NCBI GenBank assembly: GCA_017311315.1
Contig: CM029658.1
Location: 27,266,629-27,330,628 of the forward strand
Reading direction: 5' to 3'
From: Dendrocalamus latiflorus
Lineage: Eukaryota > Streptophyta > Magnoliopsida > Poales > Poaceae
DNA: 64,000 nt
Of the stretch, positions 23,249 through 35,737 are shown piece after piece (position 1 is the stretch's first letter; the number at the start of each line of letters is the position of its first letter). Both the position numbers and the translations under genes were made by a program. Below the pieces are notes generated by a model that saw only the letters and a program-made list of their open reading frames with translations, made no database searches and had not been told where the DNA came from.

Positions 23249-26202
23249 TGTAACACCCCCATTTCTGGGAGTATTATGAAACCCTCGCAACTGCCCAGGA
23301 TTGTTCAGTTGCGAGTACATCCATCGAGTGTATAACATTGCCAACACATGCTTAAGATAAAAATCAACTTTATTGCAATATAAAGGCATAAAAGCCAAGT
23401 TTTACAGAAGGGCAAGCGGCCCTTAGATACCTTACAAACAAAAGAACGCCACAGGCACGCCTGAGCGGAGGACGACCCTAATTCCACGCATCCTCGATCT
23501 CATAAAGTTTCACTTCTTTGCCTTCGTCTGCCTCCTTATTGCTGGATATTTCTGTTAATGTTTTTAGCAAGCATGAGTACTACCACTTGTACTCAACAAG
23601 TCACACGGAGCTTAATAATAATTTCATGCAAGGTATAACAAATAAAGGGAAACAGGTCTTATTTTGTGTGGATGCAGTTTTAGTTGGAAACCGGTTAAAA
23701 ACTGAAAAAGATATTTTATTAATAACAGGGGTTTCAAACTTGATTACCAACTTTCCATGTTACCAAACCATTCTCAAATCTACTTATGCCTTGTTGCTGG
23801 AATCACCCATTAAACATAGCTTCATTTACCGGAAGCACGGCGTATTCGAATACCATTAGTCATAACTCTGCAGAGCTGCCCTGCTTTACCCACAAGATTC
23901 CTTAACTCCCGCTAAAGAGTAAAGGAAACAAGGCTGTTCACTGCTCAATTCTTTATATAGCCTCTACCTAGTAGGTTTCCTCGATAAGCCCAGGCCACCA
24001 CCTCTGACTTATCTCGGCCTACTATTGTGTGGACAACTGATAATCAAATTAACAATAACAATAACAACGGCGCCAACTTCCATACGGCCCTTCTCAACTC
24101 CCTTCCGTATGGACTCACACTTCGCCTTCGCCTTGCGTATGTAGAGGTTCAATCGAATTTGAGCAGTTACTAGACCAGGTTTGACGTATCAACGCTTGTG
24201 GTTGGGCGATCACTATGTTCTTTACTCGGCATAAGGGTCTAGTCCTTGCACTTTTACCGGTGGCAAATTCCCTTCTACAAATCTGTCCAGTGCTTTAACA
24301 CTCCCATTGATTTGTAACATTTGCCTTCACCCTAGGTCGCAGGATCCAACGATCCTCGCTTACCCTAGGACCACTTCCCAAATACCAAATCTTTTAATAA
24401 CAGTAGATGTTGTTGATTCTCTAAACTACCATGATTACATATTAATATTACTAGGTCTTGTCAAAGGAAATATGGCAATCAAATTTAGACTGGGCTTTCT
24501 CGGGTGGTAGGACATAACTAGTATCATGTCATTCTAAGCATTTATTGTAAACAAAATAACAGTGCGCAAATAAAATAATGAACATACTAATAAATAAATA
24601 GCGGAAATGTAGGTTCAACATGATCAAGGTATGTGTGACTTGCCTTGCGAGTTAATGATTTCGACTAACTCAAATTCATCGGAAGACGGGGCTTGAACTG
24701 GGTCTTCTCCCTCCTGCTCCGGTGAATCTTCGACTTCAAAAGCTAACGCGAAACAATTAAGAATAAATTAATTCCATGCCCGAAGGACTAGGCTAGGAAT
24801 AAAGAAAATAAAAGAAAATACAGAAGACTCCATTAAATTGGGATTTCTGGTTTATTGGAGGGCTATATGGGGAAATGGGCTTTGGATTTGGGTTATTGGG
24901 CTCGAGACGAATCCGGGGAGTATAAACATGTATTTTGGACTTTGGGCTAGTTACTGTTCATTGGGCTCGGTCGGGTACTATTCCTCGGGTTCGGTCGGAC
25001 GGTTTGGCTCAACCGAGTAGAAATGGCTCGGGTCGGTTGGATCGGGCTCAGGGCGAGAGGGTTCGGCTCGACCGCGTCACTTGGCTCGAGTCGGGTGTGA
25101 CCGGCGCGGGGCGAGTGGACTCGGTTCAGCCAACTCGGTGTGGCCCGGTCGGATGAACAGTGGCCGACACTATTCATCTTCTCCGCCTGGCTCGCGTACG
25201 CGCAGAGAAACAGAGCAGGGTGGCGGCCGCTCTCGGCGGAGCTAGGGTGCAGCGCGACGGGAGCGGAGGGTATGAGTGGGTGCGGCCGGGTGTGAGGACC
25301 CCATTTTTGGTGGTGGCCGGGCCGGCGGAGGCGGCTATCGCCGGCGGCGGGGCTCTCTCCTATATCGGTCATTTTGGGTGTTGCGGGGTATTTAGGGTTT
25401 AATCGGGTGAATCGACCGGTGTTGGAGCATCTATGGAAGTAGAGGAGGCTAATAGAGGCGGCGGTTTGGGCTAGGGAAGACTGAGATAGGCTGGCCACGG
25501 TGAGGTGGTTGCGGCGGCGGGGTGGTCACGTCGCCGGGGAAGAAGGGGCCGTGAGGGGCTATGGCGGTGGTTCGGGGAGGTTTTGGGGAGCTTGGGGATG
25601 TTATTAGAGAAAGGAATTGGGATATGGAGGGCCAGAGATAGGACATTGCGCTAGGGCTCATAGATGGGGATTTTTGCCATTACCGGCAATAGAGGGGAAT
25701 GGGGGCGGCTGTGGGGCGTCGGGCGGAGGGTGGGGTGATGGCTGTGGCTAGGGAGGGTGCTTGGTTGCTTAAATATCACGGCGAAGGCGGTTCGGCATTG
25801 TGCTTATCCAGAGCGGCGATGGCGGGTGGCGGCTGGTGGAGATGCCACGCCTTGTGGTCGGCGCAGGGGCGTCAGGGCGACAGTGGGGAGGTGGAAAGAT
25901 GGCTTGTCCGCACGGTGGAGGTGGCGGTGTCCCTTGGCGCGGGGTGGCGGTGGCGCACGCGGATGAAACGGGCGGCGGCAAAAGCTGGGCTGGGCGGCGG
26001 GATTTGGGGAAGACGGTGACTTTTTCAGACAAGTACATTGCATGCACTTGCTCTCCCCAATCCGGTGGCCATGGCAGGGATTGGGTGCAGCTGGGCATTG
26101 AGATTGGTGGGATTTAGGTTAAGGAATTGAAAGAGGAAGGCAAAAACAGAAATTGAGCTCAAAATCAACTTTTGAAAATTTCTGAAATTCAGTTTTGTTT
26201 CA
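23249..26202 (-). repeat. Gypsy LTR (left copy), 2954 bp
   Basis: Starts TGTAACACCCCC and ends TTTTGTTTCA on the + strand, so on the element strand it runs TGAAACA to TGTTACA. It includes the ACTTGCCTTGC block at 24638. A TATTTAAG box on the minus strand near 25770 is a candidate promoter for the element transcript. Small ORFs inside are GC-rich noise. Confidence 0.93.
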
Positions 26203-26222
26203 ACCTACCCCCCTTAAAAAGG
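26203..26222 (-). promoter_or_regulatory. Polypurine tract
   Basis: On the minus strand AAGGGGGGTAGGT lies directly before the left LTR, the expected primer position for plus-strand DNA synthesis. Confidence 0.8.
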
Positions 26223-26237
26223 ATCTCGACCTCGAGA

Positions 26238-27760
26238 TCAACTCAGGCCAAGGAGTAGGTTGGGAAATTCTCGCTGTAAGTCTGACTCCTTTTCCCATGT
26301 AGCCTCATCTGCTGTATGATTTTGCCATTGAATTTTGTGAAATCTGACATTTTTACCCTTTAATTGCCTTTCTGTAGTTTCCAGGACTTGAATTGGCTCT
26401 TCGTCATATGATAGGTCATCTCGTAAGTCTATGTCATCAACTGGTACTTGTTCTGTTGGATGGCGAAGACATTTCCGTAACTGGGATACATGAAATACGT
26501 TGTGTACTCTTGCCAAATTCGGTGTTAACTGCAACTTATATGCTACTTCCCCTATTCTCTTGAGAATCTCAAACGGGCCAATATACCTCGGGGCTAACTT
26601 TCCTTTAACTTGAAATCTCTTTACTGACTTGAATGGCGTGACTTTGAGGTATACCAAATCTCCAATTTCAAAGTTCAAGTCTTTTCGACGAGTATCAGCA
26701 TAACGTTTTTGTCGATCCTGGGCAATTTTCATTTTGTCTCGAATGATCCTGACGTGTGCTTCTGCATCTTGAACGATTTGTGGTCCTAAAAATTGTCGTT
26801 GTCCGGTTTCAGTCCAATTCAACGGTGTCCTACATGCTCTTCCATATAAGGCTTCAAACGGTGCCATCTTGATACTAGCCTGATAACTGTTATTATAAGA
26901 AAATTCTGCAAACGGTAAGCACGTATCCCAAGCTGCTCCATAGACTAGCGCACATGCTCGCAACATGTCTTCTAAGATTTGGTTTACTCGTTCTGTCTGT
27001 CCTCCGGTTTGCGGATGATAGGCTGTGCTGAATGCCAAATCTGTTCCCATTGCCTCATGCAATTTTTCCCAGAAAACAGATGTAAATTGTGCTCCTCTGT
27101 CAGATACTATCCTCTTTGGAATTCCATGTAATACCACAATCTTGGTTAAGTATAACTCTGCTAGTTGGTTCTTGCCATAAGTTTGCTTGATCGGTATAAA
27201 GTGTGCTACTTTCGTCAGTCGGTCTACGATTACCCAAATAGCATCGTAACCGTTGCGGGTTTTTGGGAATCCTGTGATAAAGTCCATTCCAATATCTTCC
27301 CATTTCCACTTTGGAACAGGTAAAGGATTTAACAATCCTGATGGCTTCTGGTGATCTATCTTTATCTTTTGACATGTGTCACAGCGTGCGATATATTTTG
27401 CTATTTCTCTTTTCATTCTACTCCACCAATACCTCTTCTTTAAGTCTTGATACATTTTAGTTCCTCCTGGATGTATGGAGAATTGAGATGAGTGGGCTTC
27501 TCGTAAAATCAAGTCCTTCAGCTCCTTATCATTGGGTATACAATAACGACCTCGGAATCTCAGGATCCCTTGGTCATCTTTCACAAACTCAGTTGAACTT
27601 CCTTCTTGACTTTTCTTCGCAAGTCGTTGTATTTCCTCATCATTCTCTTGAGCTGTCTTGATCTGACCTGTCAGTGTTTGTTGAATTTCCAATGCTGTTA
27701 TCTGACCTTGTTCGCCATGGTACCTCTTCTGACTCAATGTATCAACGATGACGTTGTTGG
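26238..27760 (-). CDS. Gypsy integrase with chromodomain (pol without protease, RT or RNase H)
   Basis: The frame opens upstream of 27737 with INHITAEEAARANNVIVDTL, a piece that looks like the start of a protease region joined to the end of an RNase H region, then SQKRYHGEQ. From there the integrase is complete: an HHCC finger (HSSQFSIHPG to CDTCQ), the catalytic core with GMDFI, VSDRGAQFTS and the Glu in TERVNQ, and the C-terminal chromodomain with VRFHKIQWQNHTADEATWE, typical of chromoviruses that integrate into heterochromatin. About 1.9 kb of coding sequence is lost by comparison with the element at 38424-42898. No stop interrupts the 499 codons, in keeping with youth. Function could persist if expressed from the gag frame, but gag is in another frame. 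Confidence 0.88.
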
Positions 27761-27811
27761 CTCTAGCTGCTTCTTCAGCCGTGATATGATTTATTCTTCC
27801 TTGGACTGGTC

Positions 27812-29020
27812 TTAGTATTCCTTTGTCCTTGTTCGTTGCTGACGTTGTAACTGTCGTCTGAATTCCTGCTGGCTTGATTGTAAACTGTCGGCTCTGGCCT
27901 TCTTCCTCCTGTTTGGTATAATGATCAACTGTCGTGGCGAAGATGTCTGTGCTCTGACTTGGGCCTTTGCCACTTTAGAATGTAGTCCTCCTCTTGGGCA
28001 CTGAGTCTTGAAATGACCAGCTTGACCACAATGGAAACAAGCGGGAGACCACTGTGGACACTGCTTCTGAAAATGGTTCCCATCACATTTAAAGCATTTT
28101 GAATTTGTGGTTCTCACTGTATCTTGTGGTGGAGTTGTGGTATTCTGGTTCATTTGCATTTGTGGCCTTGGAGTAAATATTATTGTCTTGCTTTGCTGGT
28201 TTTTGAACTGGGATGCTAGGATTACTCGTTTTCGAGGTGCATCTAACGATGGTGTTACCTGTACTATCTTCCTTTTCTGTGTATTTTCTAACTCCTTTTG
28301 AGTTTCCTCTGATATAATGAGTTTATTTATCATTGAAGGTAAATCTTTGAAATCTATAGCCGAGATATGATGCTTCAAAGATATCTGCAATCCTTCTCTA
28401 AATCTTTCCATCTTTTTCTCCTCGGTCTTCACGTCATCAGGGGCATAACGGGCCAATGTGTTAAACTGATGAAGATACTCCATGACCGTACGTCCTCCTT
28501 GCTTCAACGCAAGAAATTCTCGACGCTTAGCCTCCATTACTCCAGTCGGTACATGGGTGTGACGGAAAGAATCCTCAAATTCTTTCCAGGTAATCTCTCG
28601 ATCTTCAACCATAGCTTGATAATTCATCCACCAGGCTGCTGCTGGTCCTTGCAGCTGATGGGAGGCATATAATACTTTTTCCTTGTCATTACACTGAATC
28701 GTGTTTAACTTTCTCTCCACGTCTCTAAACCAATCTTCTGCCACCATCGGGTCAGGCGATGAAGAAAAGACTGGGGGCCTAGTCTTGTGAAAATCTGTCC
28801 ATTTTGATCGTACGGGTAGTCCTTGCTGACTATTTCCTTCACTTTTCTCAGCAATCTGTTCTAACAGTTTAGTGTGCTGTTCCATCTTGCTGGCTTGACT
28901 AAGTTCCGCTTGACACCGGTTTTCTTCCATCTTTACCAATAGGTCTATTATGTTTGGCTGCCTTGCTTTTCCTGGATAAGAGTTGCCTTGCTCTTGTGAT
29001 CCATTTTCAGTTTCAGCCAT
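27812..29020 (-). CDS. Gypsy gag polyprotein, 402 codons
   Basis: Starts MAETENGSQEQGNSY. A Retrotrans_gag core has DPMVAEDWFRDVERKLNTIQC, WWMNYQAMVEDREITWKEFE and MEYLHQFNTLARYAPDD. Two adjacent CCHC knuckles are present near residues 315-350 (CFKCDGNHFQKQC and CFHCGQAGHFKTQC). After the second knuckle the frame appears to slip by one base near 27975, since the alternative frame reads on without a stop into the integrase ORF; a single indel therefore separates gag from pol. Gag forms the virus-like particle and packages element RNA. Confidence 0.9.
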   Translation of the reverse strand: MAETENGSQEQGNSYPGKARQPNIIDLLVKMEENRCQAELSQASKMEQHTKLLEQIAEKSEGNSQQGLPVRSKWTDFHKTRPPVFSSSPDPMVAEDWFRDVERKLNTIQCNDKEKVLYASHQLQGPAAAWWMNYQAMVEDREITWKEFEDSFRHTHVPTGVMEAKRREFLALKQGGRTVMEYLHQFNTLARYAPDDVKTEEKKMERFREGLQISLKHHISAIDFKDLPSMINKLIISEETQKELENTQKRKIVQVTPSLDAPRKRVILASQFKNQQSKTIIFTPRPQMQMNQNTTTPPQDTVRTTNSKCFKCDGNHFQKQCPQWSPACFHCGQAGHFKTQCPRGGLHSKVAKAQVRAQTSSPRQLIIIPNRRKKARADSLQSSQQEFRRQLQRQQRTRTKEY

Positions 29021-29597
29021 CTTAATTACTCTTGATAGGATTGGGAGTTAGGTCTGCAGCGAGTTTTTAATAAAGTCAGATAGGGAAGTAAGAATTCAGA
29101 AATTAAGGTAAGATTAGAATGAAATAGATAAGAGCTTTAGAGCGAAATAGAAAGACTGAGATTTGAAGAGGTTAAGACTAGAGATACTTATAGCAAACAA
29201 ATTATCAAAAAGGCAAAGATAGTTTTTATTCATTATACAAGTTGGACACATACCATTCATACAAGGTACACATCTCAACTTGTTTTACACATCCAAAAAG
29301 ATACTATTTACTAAAGGGTTCAACTATACTAACGCATACAGCTCTATATTTTCTTCTTCTTTTTTCTTTTTTTTTTAACCTCTGCTCACATCGCCAATTT
29401 TGAATTTAGACAAGAATAAATATAAATAGTCTTAGAAAACAAAACTTAATTTTAAGATAAGACTGATAGATAAGGTAGACAGGAAAGATATTATACAGGA
29501 GTAATATTGATATTTTATGTAACTCATTTTTATAAGTAAAATAGTTTTCACAAATATCCTTAATGCACTTAGGGTAATCCTACGGTCAAGCAGGCTA
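29021..29597 (-). other. Leader between primer site and gag
   Basis: AT-rich leader without an ORF of note; identical in the left unit (22657-23233). It includes a T-rich tract near 29350-29380. Confidence 0.6.
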
Positions 29598-29609
29598 GCT
29601 CTGATACCA
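29598..29609 (-). promoter_or_regulatory. Primer-binding site of the complete unit
   Basis: TGGTATCAGAGC on the minus strand beside the right LTR, matching initiator methionine tRNA. Confidence 0.9.
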
Positions 29610-29612
29610 CTC

Positions 29613-32566
29613 TGTAACACCCCCATTTCTGGGAGTATTATGAAACCCTCGCAACTGCCCTGGATTGTTCAGTTGCGAGTACATCCATCGAGTGTATAAC
29701 ATTGCCAACACATGCTTAAGATAAAAATCAACTTTATTGCAATATAAAGGCATAAAAGCCAAGTTTTACAGAAGGGCAAGCGGCCCTTAGATACCTTACA
29801 AACAAAAGAACGCCACAGGCACGCCTGAGCGGAGGACGACCCTAATTCCACGCATCCTCGATCTCATAAAGTTTCACTTCTTTGCCTTCGTCTGCCTCCT
29901 TATTGCTGGATATTTCTGTTAATGTTTTTAGCAAGCATGAGTACTACCACTTGTACTCAACAAGTCACACGGAGCTTAATAATAATTTCATGCAAGGTAT
30001 AACAAATAAAGGGAAACAGGTCTTATTTTGTGTGGATGCAGTTTTAGTTGGAAACCGGTTAAAAACTGAAAAAGATATTTTATTAATAACAGGGGTTTCA
30101 AACTTGATTACCAACTTTCCATGTTACCAAACCATTCTCAAATCTACTTATGCCTTGTTGCTGGAATCACCCATTAAACATAGCTTCATTTACCGGAAGC
30201 ACGGCGTATTCGAATACCATTAGTCATAACTCTGCAGAGCTGCCCTGCTTTACCCACAAGATTCCTTAACTCCCGCTAAAGAGTAAAGGAAACAAGGCTG
30301 TTCACTGCTCAATTCTTTATATAGCCTCTACCTAGTAGGTTTCCTCGATAAGCCCAGGCCACCACCTCTGACTTATCTCGGCCTACTATTGTGTGGACAA
30401 CTGATAATCAAATTAACAATAACAATAACAACGGCGCCAACTTCCATACGGCCCTTCTCAACTCCCTTCCGTATGGACTCACACTTCGCCTTCGCCTTGC
30501 GTATGTAGAGGTTCAATCGAATTTGAGCAGTTACTAGACCAGGTTTGACGTATCAACGCTTGTGGTTGGGCGATCACTATGTTCTTTACTCGGCATAAGG
30601 GTCTAGTCCTTGCACTTTTACCGGTGGCAAATTCCCTTCTACAAATCTGTCCAGTGCTTTAACACTCCCATTGATTTGTAACATTTGCCTTCACCCTAGG
30701 TCGCAGGATCCAACGATCCTCGCTTACCCTAGGACCACTTCCCAAATACCAAATCTTTTAATAACAGTAGATGTTGTTGATTCTCTAAACTACCATGATT
30801 ACATATTAATATTACTAGGTCTTGTCAAAGGAAATATGGCAATCAAATTTAGACTGGGCTTTCTCGGGTGGTAGGACATAACTAGTATCATGTCATTCTA
30901 AGCATTTATTGTAAACAAAATAACAGTGCGCAAATAAAATAATGAACATACTAATAAATAAATAGCGGAAATGTAGGTTCAACATGATCAAGGTATGTGT
31001 GACTTGCCTTGCGAGTTAATGATTTCGACTAACTCAAATTCATCGGAAGACGGGGCTTGAACTGGGTCTTCTCCCTCCTGCTCCGGTGAATCTTCGACTT
31101 CAAAAGCTAACGCGAAACAATTAAGAATAAATTAATTCCATGCCCGAAGGACTAGGCTAGGAATAAAGAAAATAAAAGAAAATACAGAAGACTCCATTAA
31201 ATTGGGATTTCTGGTTTATTGGAGGGCTATATGGGGAAATGGGCTTTGGATTTGGGTTATTGGGCTCGAGACGAATCCGGGGAGTATAAACATGTATTTT
31301 GGACTTTGGGCTAGTTACTGTTCATTGGGCTCGGTCGGGTACTATTCCTCGGGTTCGGTCGGACGGTTTGGCTCAACCGAGTAGAAATGGCTCGGGTCGG
31401 TTGGATCGGGCTCAGGGCGAGAGGGTTCGGCTCGACCGCGTCACTTGGCTCGAGTCGGGTGTGACCGGCGCGGGGCGAGTGGACTCGGTTCAGCCAACTC
31501 GGTGTGGCCCGGTCGGATGAACAGTGGCCGACACTATTCATCTTCTCCGCCTGGCTCGCGTACGCGCAGAGAAACAGAGCAGGGTGGCGGCCGCTCTCGG
31601 CGGAGCTAGGGTGCAGCGCGACGGGAGCGGAGGGTATGAGTGGGTGCGGCCGGGTGTGAGGACCCCATTTTTGGTGGTGGCCGGGCCGGCGGAGGCGGCT
31701 ATCGCCGGCGGCGGGGCTCTCTCCTATATCGGTCATTTTGGGTGTTGCGGGGTATTTAGGGTTTAATCGGGTGAATCGACCGGTGTTGGAGCATCTATGG
31801 AAGTAGAGGAGGCTAATAGAGGCGGCGGTTTGGGCTAGGGAAGACGGAGATAGGCTGGCCACGGTGAGGTGGTTGCGGCGGCGGGGTGGTCACGTCGCCG
31901 GGGAAGAAGGGGCCGTGAGGGGCTATGGCGGTGGTTCGGGGAGGTTTTGGGGAGCTTGGGGATGTTATTAGAGAAAGGAATTGGGATATGGAGGGCCAGA
32001 GATAGGACATTGCGCTAGGGCTCATAGATGGGGATTTTTGCCATTACCGGCAATAGAGGGGAATGGGGGCGGCTGTGGGGCGTCGGGCGGAGGGTGGGGT
32101 GATGGCTGTGGCTAGGGAGGGTGCTTGGTTGCTTAAATATCACGGCGAAGGCGGTTCGGCATTGTGCTTATCCAGAGCGGCGATGGCGGGTGGCGGCTGG
32201 TGGAGATGCCACGCCTTGTGGTCGGCGCAGGGGCGTCAGGGCGACAGTGGGGAGGTGGAAAGATGGCTTGTCCGCACGGTGGAGGTGGCGGTGTCCCTTG
32301 GCGCGGGGTGGCGGTGGCGCACGCGGATGAAACGGGCGGCGGCAAAAGCTGGGCTGGGCGGCGGGATTTGGGGAAGATGGTGACTTTTTCAGACAAGTAC
32401 ATTGCATGCACTTGCTCTCCCCAATCCGGTGGCCATGGCAGGGATTGGGTGCAGCTGGGCATTGAGATTGGTGGGATTTAGGTTAAGGAATTGAAAGAGG
32501 AAGGCAAAAACAGAAATTGAGCTCAAAATCAACTTTTGAAAATTTCTGAAATTCAGTTTTGTTTCA
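29613..32566 (-). repeat. Gypsy LTR (right copy), 2954 bp
   Basis: Equals the left LTR except at about three sites (near 29665, 31846 and 32379), with no length difference. It is the upstream LTR that would drive transcription of the element. Confidence 0.93.
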
Positions 32567-34699
32567 GCTACTTCAGCGTAGTATCAATTCGTAGATTGAT
32601 TCGTTCTATGCATGCAAGTGAACCTAGCTCTGGCGAGGAATGGTTTGTATTTTGGTGAAATGTAGATTATTTTGAGTTCGGATGATAGTTGCTTTGATAC
32701 AATCTTCAAACCAACGTTGTATTAGTAGTAATTGTGCATCTTAGACGTGATCCCATCTATCCCTTGTGATATAATACCCTAAAATGCTCTAGGTGCAAAG
32801 GTATCGCTGATACGTGCACTCGTGGTGACATTTATTGCACGTATTTAGTGTGAACTACTCAAACTGGTGTGCACACGAGCTACAGGGGACTACAGCGATG
32901 CTAACAGGGCAAGCGAAGGCAAGGAGATGGTCGGAGGTGATGTGGCCACAGTGGCCGTCGCCAGACTGTACACATGGTCCTGATCAACTCGGCTTCGACT
33001 TCTGGCTTATTTTTCACTATTTATAAGTTTCGTCTTTTTCTGAACTTTTGGTTTTTTGTTGAGCTTTTTTGCCGGTTCTTTTTTCCCGTATTTGTTTGTA
33101 TTATACGTAATGTGCTAACATATTTTTTTTTATTTTTAAATTTTTTAAATTTAATTATGCTAAATAAGCCTCTGTCAGCTACAGTGCTTTTTTCAGCCAG
33201 CTACAGTGTTTTCAGCCATAAGCCACGAGCTTTTCAGCCGAACCGATCACCACCAAAGGGTGTCACAGTGATACAATGCTACGGGCCTAACTGAACAATG
33301 AAAAATAATTAGAAGCATGAGACAGTGTTTAATGTAGAAAATCTTTGCAGGAAAAAAATCAGATGTACTATCGACTAAATCACTATATGGGAAAAAGTTA
33401 TTGAACGCTTTAATGTATTACATATGTTGATAACTTATGCTATGCACGCTATCTATCATAAGGCTTACAAGAGGTATAAATAGTTTTGAGAATAAGAGTC
33501 CCAGATGAGAAAAGAGCATAGTTCTAGCAGAGATCTACTCAGAAATTGAAATAATTACTTGCTCAAAAACGAGAATAACACTCCGCTCAGAGACGAAATA
33601 AAGTCTCAGAAGATAACGGTGAAAACTTGTAGTCAAAAGCGCCTCAAGTAATCACATTTGACTTCAGTTGACACAAATACCTTTGGATACCATGATGATG
33701 CAAGTTGGTACAGAGTTCATCACGAACTCGAAGATGATCCCAATCATAACCTCCGACTAGTTCGCATTACTAACCAGTCATACTAATGGGAATAAATCTT
33801 TAAAGCGAAAACATGATCGTATTTTTCAAACGGTCGGACCCAATCAGATTCAGATCATACAATACAACACAAACTATACTATGGTGTGCAAAAGAAACCT
33901 AGGGGTCTAGAACGTGAGAGGACACAAGGTCTCACCGAGGGGAAGGCTAAAGTGATAGGAAAGGCGGTGATGGCGAGGTTGCGGTGGAGCGGACCCTCGG
34001 CCAGCTTGGATGGATCCAAGGGAAACCGAGCACATCACAAGATAGAAAAGAGAAGGGAAGCCAGCAGACATGAAGATGAAGGGTGAAACTCAGCCGTGCA
34101 GCGTAAATCACATGTGGAGCGCGGTGCCAACATGGAAGAAAACTCCAGCGTGATCCCAAATTCTCACTCCTTGATGAGGAAGAAGTGCTGGAACTAGAGG
34201 TGTCTTAGAGAGGAGAGGTGGAGGAATTCCAAGGCGAGATGAGTGTGGATTTTATAGGCACACTAGGGCGGGAGAGCACGACGCCGCCTAACTCTAACGG
34301 TTGGATTGGAGCCATGACAATGTGGTGCTTTCGCAGGTGCTCCAAGGCTGGTAGGAGCTAGGCGACGACGAAGGTGGCTTCCTCGAAGCTTCATGCTAGG
34401 GTAACCCAACTATCAAACAAAGCTTAAAGTAAAGTATGACCTAACCATTTTAAACAATGAGGGGTGAGTTCAAACCCTAGGGACTTAATTCAAAATTTAA
34501 CTGTTGGATCTAAACATGGTTTGTAAAATTAATTAAAGGGAAATGGTTCGATTAAAAGTGCAACTCAAGTATGTATGTATATATACGCGTCTATGAATAT
34601 GTGTGTGTATATATACCTAATTTATACGCCTAAAAATTCAAGACTATTCTAGAGCTGAGATTCAAGGAAAAAAGGGTTTTGAATACTCAGTACTCAAAC
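32567..34699. other. No gene seen; 3'-UTR-like and LTR-like segments
   Basis: The first 220 bases resemble a plant 3' UTR in composition and could be displaced host sequence. Near 33170-33240 a run of CAGCCAGCTACAGTG-type motifs recalls DNA-transposon ends. A minus-strand TATAAAATCCACACTC promoter-like box at about 34239-34254 suggests another degraded LTR. ORFs are short and unrecognised. Confidence 0.35.
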
Positions 34700-35737
34700 T
34701 TTTAGAAATTTAATTTCCAAAATTTTGCATTCCCCCCCTCTAATTTTTCCAAAGCCATGCGGCCAGCCTTTTTCTACGTTCCCCTTTTTCCCCTCTTTCT
34801 CTGCGCGTGGGCCCATTTCCCTCCCTCCTCCTTTCCCTACGCCCGGCTTCCTTCTTTCCTTGTCTTCTTCGCTGACTTCTCCCTGCGCTCGCCATTCCGA
34901 CCGGTCCCAGCGCCCACACCACTGCGCACCTGCCCCTGTCGCCATCACGTCGTGCGCGCGTCACCCCAACTGCCTTCCACGCCGCCTCGCGTCAGCACTG
35001 CACCCGCACGCCGCGCCCTGTGCCGCGTGTCACTGGCCGTGCCGAGCCATACTGCCCTCTGTTCCTCGTCAACGGTAGCCGTGGCGTGACAACGACCCTC
35101 CTTCCGTTGCTATAAGTATCCCCGCCGCCCCATTGCTCCCTCCGGCTCGTCCCCTATCCCTTCCCCGCCCAGCGTCGAGAGCTCACCGCCGCAGCCTTCC
35201 CGCCAAACTTCGTCGTTCCGGCCACCATGGCGAGTCTTCCCCAAATTTAGAGTGCCATGGCGTGTCCCCTCTCCCCATCGGCCTCCCCTCCGAGCCAATT
35301 GGAATTCCGCGTAGCATAGCTCGTCGCACGGCCGTCTTCCCCAAAACCAGCTGAGCGCGCCTCCACCGCCGCCGTTCCCTCTACAGTCGAGCTCCTTCCG
35401 ATTCCTCGCGGTGGGAGCGACTCCTCCACGTCCCGGACCTCCGCCGACTGTCACTGGAGCTTCTCCCCCACTCCAGCTCGCCGGCACCATGCGCCACCGC
35501 CGCCCGATCCCGCCTCACGCCGCCGGCTCGCCGTGGTCCCCCTCCGGCTCGACCAGCACCGTGGTGAGCATCCCCCTACCTTGCTCTTGCTCCTATGCCC
35601 ACCAATTTTCCCTCCCCTCCACCACGGCGCCGGCGCCCCGTTCCCACCTTGCAGCCGGCCGCACCAGACTGCCGCCCCGCCGACCTGTGCCGTTTGGAGC
35701 CACGCCACCGCCTCCACAAGCTGGCTAGCATCGTCGA
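34700..35737 (+). mobile_element. Truncated GC-rich LTR in + orientation
   Basis: C-rich sequence with a promoter-like GCTATAAGTATCCCCGCC at 35111, the layout of a grass gypsy LTR promoter and transcript start. Many overlapping ORFs exist on both strands only because stops are rare in GC-rich sequence; none has a recognisable domain. It breaks off at 35737 where internal sequence of the next element begins. Confidence 0.45.

Larger units (their letters stand above)
21899..32566 (-). mobile_element. Young Ty3/gypsy chromovirus in tandem form (partial internal - LTR - internal - LTR)
   Basis: Positions 21899-26202 are repeated at 28263-32566 with an offset of 6364 bp. In element order the structure is LTR (32566-29613), primer site, gag, integrase, polypurine tract, LTR (26202-23249), primer site, and the start of a second gag that stops at 21899. 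Only about four differences are visible over 4.3 kb (near 22547, 23301, 25482 and 26015). The protease, RT and RNase H block is missing from the complete internal region, so the element depends on proteins supplied by others. The right border is followed by GCTAC; no left partner can be read because the left unit is cut. Confidence 0.9.
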
